Assembly (NCBI GenBank): GCA_020850535.1
Contig: JADZEM010000166.1
Coordinates: 1-64,000 of the forward strand
DNA from: Chloroflexota bacterium
GTDB taxonomy: Bacteria; Chloroflexota; UBA6077; JACCZL01
Length of the DNA: 64,000 bases
Direction of reading: 5' to 3'
The notes under the pieces were generated by a model. The model saw nothing but the letters and a program-made list of their open reading frames with translations. It had not been told where the DNA came from and ran no database searches. A program made the position numbers and the translations under genes. Position 1 is the first letter of the stretch; each line of letters starts with the position of its first letter. This document shows, piece after piece, positions 54,186 to 62,233 of this stretch.

Positions 54186-55088
54186 ATGATGACGCAGACG
54201 ACGATGCCACGCCCGTCCGACTTCGATGCGTACTGGGCAGCGGTTGACGCCAAACTGGCCCAGTACCCCGCCGCGCCGACGCTCGAACGGCTGGCCCTGC
54301 CCTCCGACGAGCACTCGACCGTCTACGGCGTGAAGCTCACCAGCATCGGCCCGTACCGCATCTTTGGCTACCTGAGCATCCCGAACGGCCAGGGGCCATG
54401 GCCGGGCCTGCTTGTCGCGCCGGGGTACGGCAGCGTCAACCACCTGCCGCACCTGGACGACCGCCAGCGCTACGTGACGCTGGTGCTGATGCACCGGGGG
54501 CAGCGGCTGGCCGACCAGCCGTTCGCGGCGGCCTTTCCCGGGCTGCTGACGCTCGGCATCGACGATCCAAACCGCTACATCTTCCGGGGCATCGTGGCGG
54601 ACTGTCTGCGCGGCGCGGAGTTCCTGCTCTCGCGGCCGGAGGTGGACAAGCACAAGGTCGGGATCGTCGGGGGCGGCCTCGCGTTGATGACGGCAGCCCG
54701 CCGGCCCGGCTTCACCGCTGTGCAGGCGTCTGGCATGCTGTTCCACCGGCTGATGGAGGTGCGGCGGCGCAGCGACGAGTATCCCATCGAGGAGATCAAC
54801 GACTACCTGCGCGCCTATCCCGAGCAGGAGGAGGCCGTCGCCCGCACGCTCTCGTACTTCGAGGCGAGCAGCCACGCGCCAGCCATCACGGGCCGGACGG
54901 TCTTCAGCATCGGCGGGGCTGGCCTCTCAGGGTACGAGTGGCTGAAGCCGCTGACGAGCGCTCCAACTGGGCCCGTCGACTTCTACGAGCTGTCGCACGA
55001 GGGCGGCACCGACCACGACTGGCTGGACGCCTGGACGGCCGAGCAGCTTGGCTCGGTGCCGAAGCCGCGCCTGTGGACGGTTGCCTGA
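54186..55088 (+). CDS. Catalytically degenerate AXE1-like paralogue
   Basis: 300 residues from ATG 54186 (GGAGAGG upstream; ATG 54189 also possible). It shares the AXE1 architecture of the previous gene (DFDAYWAAVDAKLAQYP, then GPWPGLLVAPGYG, then IFRGIVADCLRGAEFLLSRPEV). The nucleophile elbow GxSxG is Gly162-Gly163-Gly164-Leu-Ala, so the Ser is Gly164. The acid region reads SIGGAGLSGYEW without the Asp, while His-rich SHEGGTDHDW remains. It is likely a non-catalytic partner of the upstream enzyme. The frame is intact, so it is not simply a pseudogene. Confidence 0.82.
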   Translation: MMTQTTMPRPSDFDAYWAAVDAKLAQYPAAPTLERLALPSDEHSTVYGVKLTSIGPYRIFGYLSIPNGQGPWPGLLVAPGYGSVNHLPHLDDRQRYVTLVLMHRGQRLADQPFAAAFPGLLTLGIDDPNRYIFRGIVADCLRGAEFLLSRPEVDKHKVGIVGGGLALMTAARRPGFTAVQASGMLFHRLMEVRRRSDEYPIEEINDYLRAYPEQEEAVARTLSYFEASSHAPAITGRTVFSIGGAGLSGYEWLKPLTSAPTGPVDFYELSHEGGTDHDWLDAWTAEQLGSVPKPRLWTVA

Positions 55089-55212
55089 CGCCAGCCGCCG
55101 CGGCTTACGATGCGGCCCTTACCCTCCGACGCAGTCGGGCCACCGGGCCTGTGCGCGGGAGCGGGGGAGGAGCGTCTCGGAAGCGTGACTGACGGCAGAT
55201 TCACAGAGAAGT

Positions 55213-55267
55213 ATGCGAGTTCCCCTGTCATCCTGAGCTGTGCTCAGGATGACAGGGGAACTCGCAT
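55213..55267. terminator. 26-bp perfect hairpin after the esterase operon
   Basis: Bases 55213-55238 are the exact reverse complement of 55242-55267 with a 3-nt loop; core TTCCCCTGTCATCCTGAGC. It lies 125 nt after the last esterase stop and 115 nt before the PBP gene. It probably ends the cluster 2 transcript. It also resembles the outer arms of the element at 36061. Confidence 0.75.
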
Positions 55268-55337
55268 GCATTGCTCTGGCATGACCGTTGGTCGATTCAG
55301 ATGAATCCGTTTTCCGGGGCTGGCCAGGGCATCCTGG

Positions 55338-55343
55338 TACAAT
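55338..55343 (+). promoter_or_regulatory. Candidate -10 element for the PBP gene
   Basis: TACAAT, 39 nt before the ATG at 55382. No good -35 hexamer is present at 16-18 nt. Confidence 0.3.
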
Positions 55344-55381
55344 CCGGGCGCGCCACGCTCGCATGAGGCGACCGATCACCT

Positions 55382-58129
55382 ATGCGCTTCATCCTCTGGA
55401 CTGCGCTGCTGCTCGTGCTGGTAGCGTCGCTCGGGTTCCTCGGCGTGGTGGCCGTCTACGCCTACTACGCCAAAGAGCTGCCGGACTACACCCAGCTCGA
55501 CAGGCGTCGCGTCTTCCAGACCGCCCGCATCCTCGACCGCAACAACGAGCTGCTGGGCGAGTTCACCGATCCCGAGGGCGGCCGGCGCACCGTCGTGCCG
55601 ATTGACCGCATCCCGAAGGCCCTTCGCGACGCCACCATCGCCGCCGAGGACGCCAACTTCTACCAGCACCCCGGCTTCGACCCGATCGCCATCCTGCGGG
55701 CGCTCTACCTCAACGTGCGCGGGCGGGAGATCGTCTCCGGGGCCAGCACCATCACCCAGCAGCTGGTCAAGAACACGCTGCTGACGCCCGAGCAGACGCC
55801 GGACCGCAAGATCAAAGAGGCGATCCTGGCCTGGGAGGTCAGCCGCCGCTTCTCGAAGGACCGGATCCTGGAGCTGTACCTCAACGAGGTCTACTACGGG
55901 AACCTTGCGTACGGCGTCGAGGCTGCCGCGCAGACCTACTTCGGGCGCTCCGTCTCCGAGCTGGACCTGGCCGAGCTGACCTTCATCGCCGGGCTGCCGC
56001 AGGCCCCCTCCGGCTACGATCCGTACGTCAACCCCCAGGCGGCCCGTGGCCGCCAGGACTACGTGCTGGAGCAGATGGTTCGGCACGGGATGGTCACCCG
56101 CGAGCAGGCCGATGCCGCTCGCGCCAAGCCGATTGCGTTGCAGCCGCGCCGTGAGAGCGGGCCGATCCAGGCGCCGCACTTCGTCAACTTCATCCGGCAG
56201 CTGCTGGAGCGCAGCTACTCCTCGGACACCCTCTTCCGCGAGGGGCTCCAGATCCGGACGTCGCTCGATCTCGGATTGCAGCGCAAGGCCGAGCAGGCGG
56301 CCCGCGAGCAGATCGCCGAGCTGAAGCAGCGCAACGCCAACAACGCCGCCCTCGTCGCCATCAAGCCGGACTCGGGCGAGATCCTGGCGATGGTCGGCAG
56401 CGTCAACTATGACGATGTCTCGATCTCCGGGCAGGTCAACGTGGCGCTGGCGGATCGCCAACCGGGATCGACCCTCAAGCCGTTCACCTACCTGACGGCG
56501 TTTCAGCGCGGCTGGGCGCCCTCGACGATGGTGATGGACGTGCCGACCACGTTCGGCGGCGCCTATACCCCGCTGAACTACGATCAGAAGTTCCGCGGGC
56601 CGGTCAGCGTGCGTCGCGCCCTGGCGGCGTCTCTCAACATCCCGGCCGTCAAAGCGCTCGAATTCGTCGGGATGGACGCGATGCTGACGACGGTCCACCG
56701 GATGGGCGTCAACGGCCTGCGCGATCCGGCCCGCTACGGTCTCTCGGTGACGCTCGGCGGCGGCGAGGTCAACCTGCTCGACCTGACCTACGCGTATGCG
56801 CCGTTCGCCTACAACGGCCGGCAGATCGGGCAGCCGCTCGGGACGGGAGATCGGACGCCGGCCTCGCGCCAGTTCGAGCCAATCGCCATTCTGGAGATCC
56901 GCAACGGCGCGGGGACCGTCCTCTATCAGCAGCAGAAGGCCACGCCCCAGCCGGTCGTGGATGCTGGCCTCGCCTACCTGATCACCGACATCCTGGGCGA
57001 CGACGAGGCCCGTGCCGAGACGTTCGGGCTGAACAGCCCGCTGAAGCTCTCGCGGCCGTCCGCTGCCAAGACCGGCACGACCGACGACTACCGTGATTCG
57101 TGGGTGGTCGGCTACACGCCAGACCTGGTGGCCGGCGTCTGGGTCGGCAACAGCGACGGCGCCCCGATGCGCGACATCCAGAGCGCTGCCAGCGCCGGCC
57201 GCATCTGGCACGCCTTCATGGAGGGGGCGCTCGAAGGCGTCCCGGCCCGCCCGTTCGACCGTCCGGCCGACGTGGTGCAGCAGGAGGTCTGCAAGCTGTC
57301 CGGCCTGCTGCCTACGCCGGAGTGCCCCGAGCGCGTTCAGGGCCTCTTCACCCCGGCCAACCTGCCGAACCGGCCGGACAACCTGTATCGACGGGTGGAA
57401 GTCTGCCGGGTGAATGGCAAGCTCGCGTTTGACCTCGTGCCGGCGAACGCCCGCGAGTCAAAGGTCTTCGTGGTGTTTCCCGCGCCGGATTCTGAATGGG
57501 GTCCGAAGAACGGCTTCCCGGCGCCGCCGAGCCAGCGCTGCGACGACGTGTACAGGGGCGTGCAGGTCGCGAAGATCGACGGCCCCGTGACCGAGACGCC
57601 AGTCTCCGGCACGGTCCAGGTGGTCGGCTCGGCGATGCTGGACGACTTCCACCACCTCGACCTTGAGGTTGGGGCTGGCCCCAACCCGTCCGTCTGGTCG
57701 AAGATCACCGATGGTCGCACCGAGGGCGTGGACCGGGCGCTGCTCGGCGTCTGGAACACGGCCAGTTTCCCGTCCGGGCGGTACACCCTGCGCCTGACCG
57801 TCTACGACAGCGTCGGCAACAGCATCCAGGCGGCCAGCCCGGTCACGGTGGGCGCAGCGCCATCCTCGCCGGTCCCGGCCGGCTCGCCGGGGCCGCTGCC
57901 GCCCTCGCTGATGCCGCCGCTGTTCGGCCCGACGCCCGCCCCGCCGGCCGGCCAGCCGCCGTCGCTGGTGCCGCCCGTAGGTGGACCCCGGCCGCCTGCG
58001 CCCTCGCCCGCTCCCGAAGGCCCGAGCGGCCCGAGTGGCGTGAGCGGCCCGAGCGCTCAGCCGACCCCGTCCAACCGCTTCGCGCCGGGGCCGCAAGCGA
58101 CCCCCACGCCGACGCCGCGTCGCCGCTGA
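55382..58129 (+). CDS. Class A penicillin-binding protein (glycosyltransferase/transpeptidase)
   Basis: 915 residues. One N-terminal helix (residues 3-25). The GT51 domain has EDANFYQHPGFDP, ASTITQQLVKN and RRFSKDRILELYLNEVYYGN. The transpeptidase has SxxK in QPGSTLKPF (Ser363), SLN (Ser417) and KTGTTDDYRDSW (Lys563). Residues 740-835 form an immunoglobulin-like domain, and the last 80 residues are Pro-rich. It polymerises and crosslinks peptidoglycan outside the membrane. The C-terminal extension is longer than in standard PBP1a and could bind the wall. psd follows after 90 bp. Confidence 0.95.
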   Translation: MRFILWTALLLVLVASLGFLGVVAVYAYYAKELPDYTQLDRRRVFQTARILDRNNELLGEFTDPEGGRRTVVPIDRIPKALRDATIAAEDANFYQHPGFDPIAILRALYLNVRGREIVSGASTITQQLVKNTLLTPEQTPDRKIKEAILAWEVSRRFSKDRILELYLNEVYYGNLAYGVEAAAQTYFGRSVSELDLAELTFIAGLPQAPSGYDPYVNPQAARGRQDYVLEQMVRHGMVTREQADAARAKPIALQPRRESGPIQAPHFVNFIRQLLERSYSSDTLFREGLQIRTSLDLGLQRKAEQAAREQIAELKQRNANNAALVAIKPDSGEILAMVGSVNYDDVSISGQVNVALADRQPGSTLKPFTYLTAFQRGWAPSTMVMDVPTTFGGAYTPLNYDQKFRGPVSVRRALAASLNIPAVKALEFVGMDAMLTTVHRMGVNGLRDPARYGLSVTLGGGEVNLLDLTYAYAPFAYNGRQIGQPLGTGDRTPASRQFEPIAILEIRNGAGTVLYQQQKATPQPVVDAGLAYLITDILGDDEARAETFGLNSPLKLSRPSAAKTGTTDDYRDSWVVGYTPDLVAGVWVGNSDGAPMRDIQSAASAGRIWHAFMEGALEGVPARPFDRPADVVQQEVCKLSGLLPTPECPERVQGLFTPANLPNRPDNLYRRVEVCRVNGKLAFDLVPANARESKVFVVFPAPDSEWGPKNGFPAPPSQRCDDVYRGVQVAKIDGPVTETPVSGTVQVVGSAMLDDFHHLDLEVGAGPNPSVWSKITDGRTEGVDRALLGVWNTASFPSGRYTLRLTVYDSVGNSIQAASPVTVGAAPSSPVPAGSPGPLPPSLMPPLFGPTPAPPAGQPPSLVPPVGGPRPPAPSPAPEGPSGPSGVSGPSAQPTPSNRFAPGPQATPTPTPRRR

Positions 58130-58219
58130 CCGCTGGCGAAGGTGGGCCGCTGGATCGACCCGGCCGGTATCCTTCGATGCGTCCCTGGCCCCGCGCCGAT
58201 TGTGTGCACTGAGGTGGGT

Positions 58220-58888
58220 ATGTCGTTGTTTTCGTTCGACCGGCCGGCTGACCCGCCGGTCGGCGCGACCCTCAAGGAAGGCTGGCCGTACATCCTGGGG
58301 CTGGCGCTGCTGGCCCTGCCGCTCTGGCGCTGGAAGCCGCTGGCGGGCCTTGCGGCGCTGATGGCTGCCGGCGCGGTCGCCTCCTTCTTCCGCGATCCGA
58401 CACGCCCGCTCGATCCTGAGGCGGACACGTTCTACTCGCCGGCGGACGGCACCGTCATCGGGACGGATATCGTCGAAGACCCCTGGTTCGTGGGGCGGCC
58501 CTGCCACCGGATCAGCATCTTCCTGTCGGTGTTCAACGTCCACGTCAATCGCAGCCCGGTGGCCGGCCACATCGTGGAGGTGCGCGAGCTGGGCACCGGT
58601 TTCGCGCCCGCCATGAGCTTCGAGCGGTCGCACGAGAACCGCCGCCGGGAGATCGGCCTTGAGACGGCGCGTGGCCGGATCGTGGTCGTCCAGGTGGCGG
58701 GGCTGATCGCCCGGCGCGTCGTCGGGTGGGTTCACCCCGGTGAGTCGGTGCTGGCCGGCCAGAAGCTCGGCATGATCACGTTCGGCTCGCGCACCGATCT
58801 GTACGTCCCCGTGGGGGAGGCTGTGCCGTTCGTCACCGCGGGCCAGAAGGTCGTCGGAGGGAAGACGCCCGTCGCACGCTGGCTGTAG
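58220..58888 (+). CDS. psd: Phosphatidylserine decarboxylase proenzyme
   Basis: 222 residues from ATG 58220 (GAGGTG upstream). This is the short, archaeal/Gram-positive type: two N-terminal helices, FYSPADGTVIG, FLSVFNVHVNRSPVAG, and the self-cleavage site MITFGSRTDLY where Gly189-Ser190 is cut and the Ser becomes the pyruvoyl group. It turns phosphatidylserine into phosphatidylethanolamine. The pssA gene begins 75 bp later; together they make PE from CDP-diacylglycerol. Confidence 0.95.
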   Translation: MSLFSFDRPADPPVGATLKEGWPYILGLALLALPLWRWKPLAGLAALMAAGAVASFFRDPTRPLDPEADTFYSPADGTVIGTDIVEDPWFVGRPCHRISIFLSVFNVHVNRSPVAGHIVEVRELGTGFAPAMSFERSHENRRREIGLETARGRIVVVQVAGLIARRVVGWVHPGESVLAGQKLGMITFGSRTDLYVPVGEAVPFVTAGQKVVGGKTPVARWL

Positions 58889-58963
58889 CTGCGCGCGGAG
58901 TTGCAGCTTCCGGGGACGGTGCGCGCGGTGTCCGGCACTGTAAGATACGGAGAGGGGCCACCG

Positions 58964-59812
58964 ATGAATCGACGATCTCTCGGAAAGCGCAAGCTTGGGT
59001 GGACCGTTCCGACGCGGCTTCGGCGCTGGACGCCGAACGCGCGAGGCTTTGTGATGGAGCGACGGGGCTGGAAGCGGCGGGTGGCGAAGCGTGGCGGGCT
59101 CGCCGCCCACGTCGTCACCTTCACGAACCTGGGCTGTGGGTTCGCCGTACTGCTGCTCCTGCATGAAGGGCAGGTCAACCTGGCCGTCAGCTTGATGTTC
59201 CTGGCGATGGTGCTGGACTTCTTCGACGGTGCGCTGGCCCGTATGGCCGGCCACGGCAGCGCATTCGGCAAGGAGCTGGATTCGCTGGCCGATCTCGTCT
59301 CGTTCGGGGTGGCCCCGGCTTTCCTGGTCTACCAGGCGTTGAACGCGCCGTCAGCGCTCGCGGCCGGGCTGGTCTCGCTGTCGTTCGTGGTGGCGGGCGC
59401 GTGGCGGCTGGCGCTGTTCAACGTGGCCGAGTCCGGACGCGACTTCCGGGGCATGCCGATCACGGTGGCTGGCGGTTTGATGGCGGCCATCGCCCATCAG
59501 GCGCACCTGGCGGGCAACTGGCCGTGGCCGGTCCTGGCGTTCTTCACCGTGGGGCTGGCCGGACTGATGGTCTGCCGGGTCAAGTTCGTCAAGCTCTCGC
59601 GCGTGCTGGTCCCGGCCATCCGCAAGCTGCCGGATGAGATCCGCTGGACGGTTGTGCTGCTGACCATCCCGACGGTGGCCATCATCATGGAGCCAAGCTC
59701 GGCGGCGGTGATGACCCTCGGCGCGATCTACGTGCTCTACAGCCTGCTGGACAACCGCCGCCCCAGCCCGACGCCGACCGCTGCCAAGATCGGCGAGGAG
59801 GCCGCGCACTGA
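58964..59812 (+). CDS. pssA: CDP-diacylglycerol-serine O-phosphatidyltransferase
   Basis: 282 residues from ATG 58964 (GAGAGGGG upstream). An unusual Arg/Lys-rich N-terminus of about 45 residues precedes the first helix; ATG 59053 (MERRGW) is an alternative start. The CDP-alcohol phosphotransferase motif is complete: DFFDGALARMAGHGSAFGKE then LDSLAD. About seven helices follow. It makes phosphatidylserine for the adjacent decarboxylase. The C-terminus is a short hydrophilic tail. Confidence 0.94.
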   Translation: MNRRSLGKRKLGWTVPTRLRRWTPNARGFVMERRGWKRRVAKRGGLAAHVVTFTNLGCGFAVLLLLHEGQVNLAVSLMFLAMVLDFFDGALARMAGHGSAFGKELDSLADLVSFGVAPAFLVYQALNAPSALAAGLVSLSFVVAGAWRLALFNVAESGRDFRGMPITVAGGLMAAIAHQAHLAGNWPWPVLAFFTVGLAGLMVCRVKFVKLSRVLVPAIRKLPDEIRWTVVLLTIPTVAIIMEPSSAAVMTLGAIYVLYSLLDNRRPSPTPTAAKIGEEAAH

Positions 59813-59900
59813 CCTGCCCGCTGACGGTGGTCGTTTCAGTACTTCTCCTGGTATCGTCCGCGCGTCGCGCCATGCCGTCGGCGCAGTGGAGGTAACGGGC

Positions 59901-60803
59901 ATGCCGGCAGGCTGGCGTTGGGACGGGGTCGTACGGCCAACATCGCGGCTCCTGGTCGTGACGCTCATCGTCGTCGGGCTGCTGTGGCAGGCGAGCTTCG
60001 CGCTCGGGCAGGTCGCTGCCGGCGCGACGGTCACCGTGCTGCGTGGCACGGTCAGTGTCTCGCGGGCAGATGGCACGGCGGTGATGCCGGCGTCGAGCGG
60101 CCTCGTGCTGGGGGTCGGGGATACCGTCGCCACGGTGGGGCGCTCCTCGGCGCTGGTCACCTTCTTCGACGGCAGCGAGATCGAGCTGGGCGCTGACACG
60201 GCCATCGTGATTCAGAACATGCAGGCCGGCAGCGCCGGCGAGAAGACGATCCTGATCAAGAATGTGGTTGGGAGCACGGTCCATCGGATCGTCGCGCTGG
60301 CCACGCCGGGCTCGTCCTATCGCATCGAGGCGAACGGGACCGTCACCGACGTGCGCGGCACGACGCTCGGGCACCGGGTGGACGAGGATGGCAACGTCAC
60401 GGTGTACCTGATCGATTCCAACGGGAACGTGATGTTCCCGACGAGCAGCTACTTCATGCGGGACGGCGAGGTCTGTACGTGGTCAGTCTCTGGCGACCTC
60501 GTCTGCGCGTCGGCCAACGGCGAGAATGTCTGGAATGTGCTGGCGAACGGCGTTTTCGGGAACCAGGCCGGCGGCACAGGCAATCAAGGGGCGCTGACCG
60601 GCTCGCAGCCGAACAACAAGCCGCGCGACGACCACGACAGCCGCGATGGCGGCCCGACGCCAACGGCGACAGCGACAGCGACAGCTACGCCGGAGGGACG
60701 CCTGACGCCCACCGACACGGCCACCCCGACGCCGACCACTACCCCGACCGTGACCTCTACTACGAACCAGCCGCCCTGTGCGCTCCTGGTGGCCGGCTGC
60801 TAG
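59901..60803 (+). CDS. FecR-like surface protein with Thr/Pro tail
   Basis: 300 residues from ATG 59901, with GGAGG about 8 nt upstream. A signal segment (residues 17-38, LLVVTLIVVGLLWQASFALG) leads to a FecR-type beta domain: VLRGTVSVSRADGTAVMPAS, VGDTVATVGRSSALVTFFDGS, IELGADTAIVIQNM, and TPGSSYRIEANGTVTDVRGT. The tail is low-complexity Thr/Pro/Ala ending CALLVAGC. Unlike true FecR it has no anti-sigma N-terminal part, so it is probably a secreted or surface-attached protein. No sigma factor lies nearby. Confidence 0.82.
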   Translation: MPAGWRWDGVVRPTSRLLVVTLIVVGLLWQASFALGQVAAGATVTVLRGTVSVSRADGTAVMPASSGLVLGVGDTVATVGRSSALVTFFDGSEIELGADTAIVIQNMQAGSAGEKTILIKNVVGSTVHRIVALATPGSSYRIEANGTVTDVRGTTLGHRVDEDGNVTVYLIDSNGNVMFPTSSYFMRDGEVCTWSVSGDLVCASANGENVWNVLANGVFGNQAGGTGNQGALTGSQPNNKPRDDHDSRDGGPTPTATATATATPEGRLTPTDTATPTPTTTPTVTSTTNQPPCALLVAGC

Positions 60804-60977
60804 TGCTGCCAACCAACGTCCCCTCTCACGAAGCCTCCCGTCGACGGGTGTGAGCAGGATTACACCTTGCCCTGGATGCCTCGTGGTAGCCTGTAGCACG
60901 ACACGCGTGGCGCCGATACTCTCGTCCAGAACGGCGGCGCCCTCCCTCCTCCCGCGCCAGGTCAAAGGAGGCGTCTC

Positions 60978-61298
60978 ATGGCTGTAGTTGAAGCTCCGTT
61001 CAACTCGCTGATTCACGACCGTTCTCCCGCAACCCGAGCGTTTCTCCGGTTCTTTGGCACGCTGTGCTCTATCCCCACGGTCGAGCGGATCGCCTGCGAC
61101 ATGGATCGCGGCACGCTGCACTACTGGGTCAAGCTCAACAGCGACAGCGAAGCCGGCCAGAACGCCATGTACGACGCCTGGCGCCGACTCCTGGCATCCG
61201 ATGACGTTCAGCTTGGGGCCGAACTGCACGTCATCTTTACCGACGAGGGCGACGAGGTGATTCCATCTGACGCCGACGTGATCTTCGTCCGCGAGTGA
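60978..61298 (+). CDS. Hypothetical protein, first of an overlapping pair
   Basis: 106 residues, soluble. ATG 60978 is preceded by AAAGGAGG. It predicts as a small alpha/beta protein (PTVERIACDMDRGTLHYWVKL, then AMYDAWRRLLASDD, then ELHVIFTDEGDEVIPSDADV). No family is recognised; it has no GSxARG motif, so it is not a standard MNT antitoxin. Its stop TGA overlaps the GTG of the next gene (GTGA), implying coupled translation and a joint function. Confidence 0.7.
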   Translation: MAVVEAPFNSLIHDRSPATRAFLRFFGTLCSIPTVERIACDMDRGTLHYWVKLNSDSEAGQNAMYDAWRRLLASDDVQLGAELHVIFTDEGDEVIPSDADVIFVRE

Positions 61299-61669
61299 GC
61301 ACCGCCGCCGACGCCCACCGCGCCCAGGCGCGGGCCAACCAGGACTTCGCTGACGAACTGCTCCGCGATCACGCGGGCAGCTCGTCTCACGTGCAGTGGG
61401 CCGTCACCGCGACGTTCTACGCCGCGGTTCATGCGATGCAAGCCCATCTGATTGCTTGCGGGCATGATCCCCAGTCGCACCAGCGGCGCGAGCAGCTCAT
61501 GGCCGATCCACTGAACAAGGTGCCGGCCGACGTCTTCCGGGCCTACATGACGCTGAGCAGCTACAGCAAGAAGTCCCGGTACCGCTGCGGCATCTTCGCG
61601 CCGAGTTGGGTGCGCCAGACGCTGCTGGATCGCCACTTGAAAGCCATCTTTGACTTCGTCAGCCTGTGA
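61295..61669 (+). CDS. HEPN-domain-like protein, second of an overlapping pair
   Basis: 124 residues from GTG 61295. The helical core resembles HEPN proteins: HVQWAVTATFYAAVHAMQAH, then ACGHDPQSHQRREQLM, then LSSYSKKSRYRCGIF. YAAVHA followed by pxSHxxR is the usual first half. A possible RxxxxxxH (RQTLLDRH) near the C-terminus could be the RNase motif, though spacing makes this uncertain. HEPN proteins are often toxins or RNA-binding factors. With the upstream gene it could form a toxin-antitoxin couple of a kind not recognised here. Confidence 0.6.
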   Translation: MSTAADAHRAQARANQDFADELLRDHAGSSSHVQWAVTATFYAAVHAMQAHLIACGHDPQSHQRREQLMADPLNKVPADVFRAYMTLSSYSKKSRYRCGIFAPSWVRQTLLDRHLKAIFDFVSL

Positions 61670-61693
61670 GCCTCGTGCTACCATGCGCGCGGT

Positions 61694-61981
61694 ATGAGAA
61701 CGGTGCTCACGCTCCTGGCCGGCATGCTGATCGGTGTGTGCCTCGCCATAGTTCCTGATCTGGTATATGAGCGGCGTACCGTGTCCCTCACCGGGGAAGG
61801 ACGCGTGGTCTGAGCTGACCTCCAGCGTGCTATCACCCAAGATGGATGGCGCATCGTACGCGTTGACAACGAGGTCCTCTATCAGATCGAGCGGCCTCGC
61901 ATGCGTCTGCCTGTGGCTGACATCGTTCGTGCGCCGGCCCGCCCAACCGAGGCCCCGAAGCCAGCATCCCCCTCTCCCTAA
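61694..61981 (+). pseudogene. Small exported/membrane protein gene with in-frame TGA
   Basis: From ATG 61694 the frame reads MRTVLTLLAGMLIGVCLAIV as an N-terminal hydrophobic helix, then RRTVSLTGEGRVV, then TGA at 61811-61813, then continues open as ADLQRAITQDGWRIVRVDNE with similar composition to TAA at 61979-61981. In total 95 codons with one internal stop. Most likely a nonsense change (from CGA or TGG) in a small surface or membrane protein. A shorter 39-residue product could still be made. Confidence 0.45.
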
Positions 61982-62233
61982 AGCAAGAACGCTGTTGATT
62001 CCAACCTGTCCCTGGTTGAGGGGGTGGTGCACGTGCCTGCACACACGCATGTGAGTGTTGCGATGTGATGCCCGGCGCAGCACCTCGGCGCTCACGATGG
62101 TGATGTTCGCGCAACCGTCGTCAACCTGCGCGTCCGACGCCCGACCATCGGCGGGGGCGTGTTCAACGTCGGGAAGCCGGCGACATCCGACGTGCGGTCT
62201 CGAACGTAGTCGTTCGGCGGCTCTGACCGGACG
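61982..62233. other. Intergenic region without a supported gene
   Basis: 252 bp between the small broken gene and the ABC-F stop. No repeat of the families above and no coding signal was seen. Confidence 0.4.

Noticed and set aside
55376-57211. 611-residue minus-strand frame over the PBP gene
   Set aside because: Antisense shadow of a gene with all PBP motifs in place.
61811-61813. TGA read as selenocysteine
   Set aside because: No stable hairpin follows the TGA at SECIS distance, the position is not in a redox motif, and the SelA-like protein at 51791 lacks the tRNA-binding head of true SelA.
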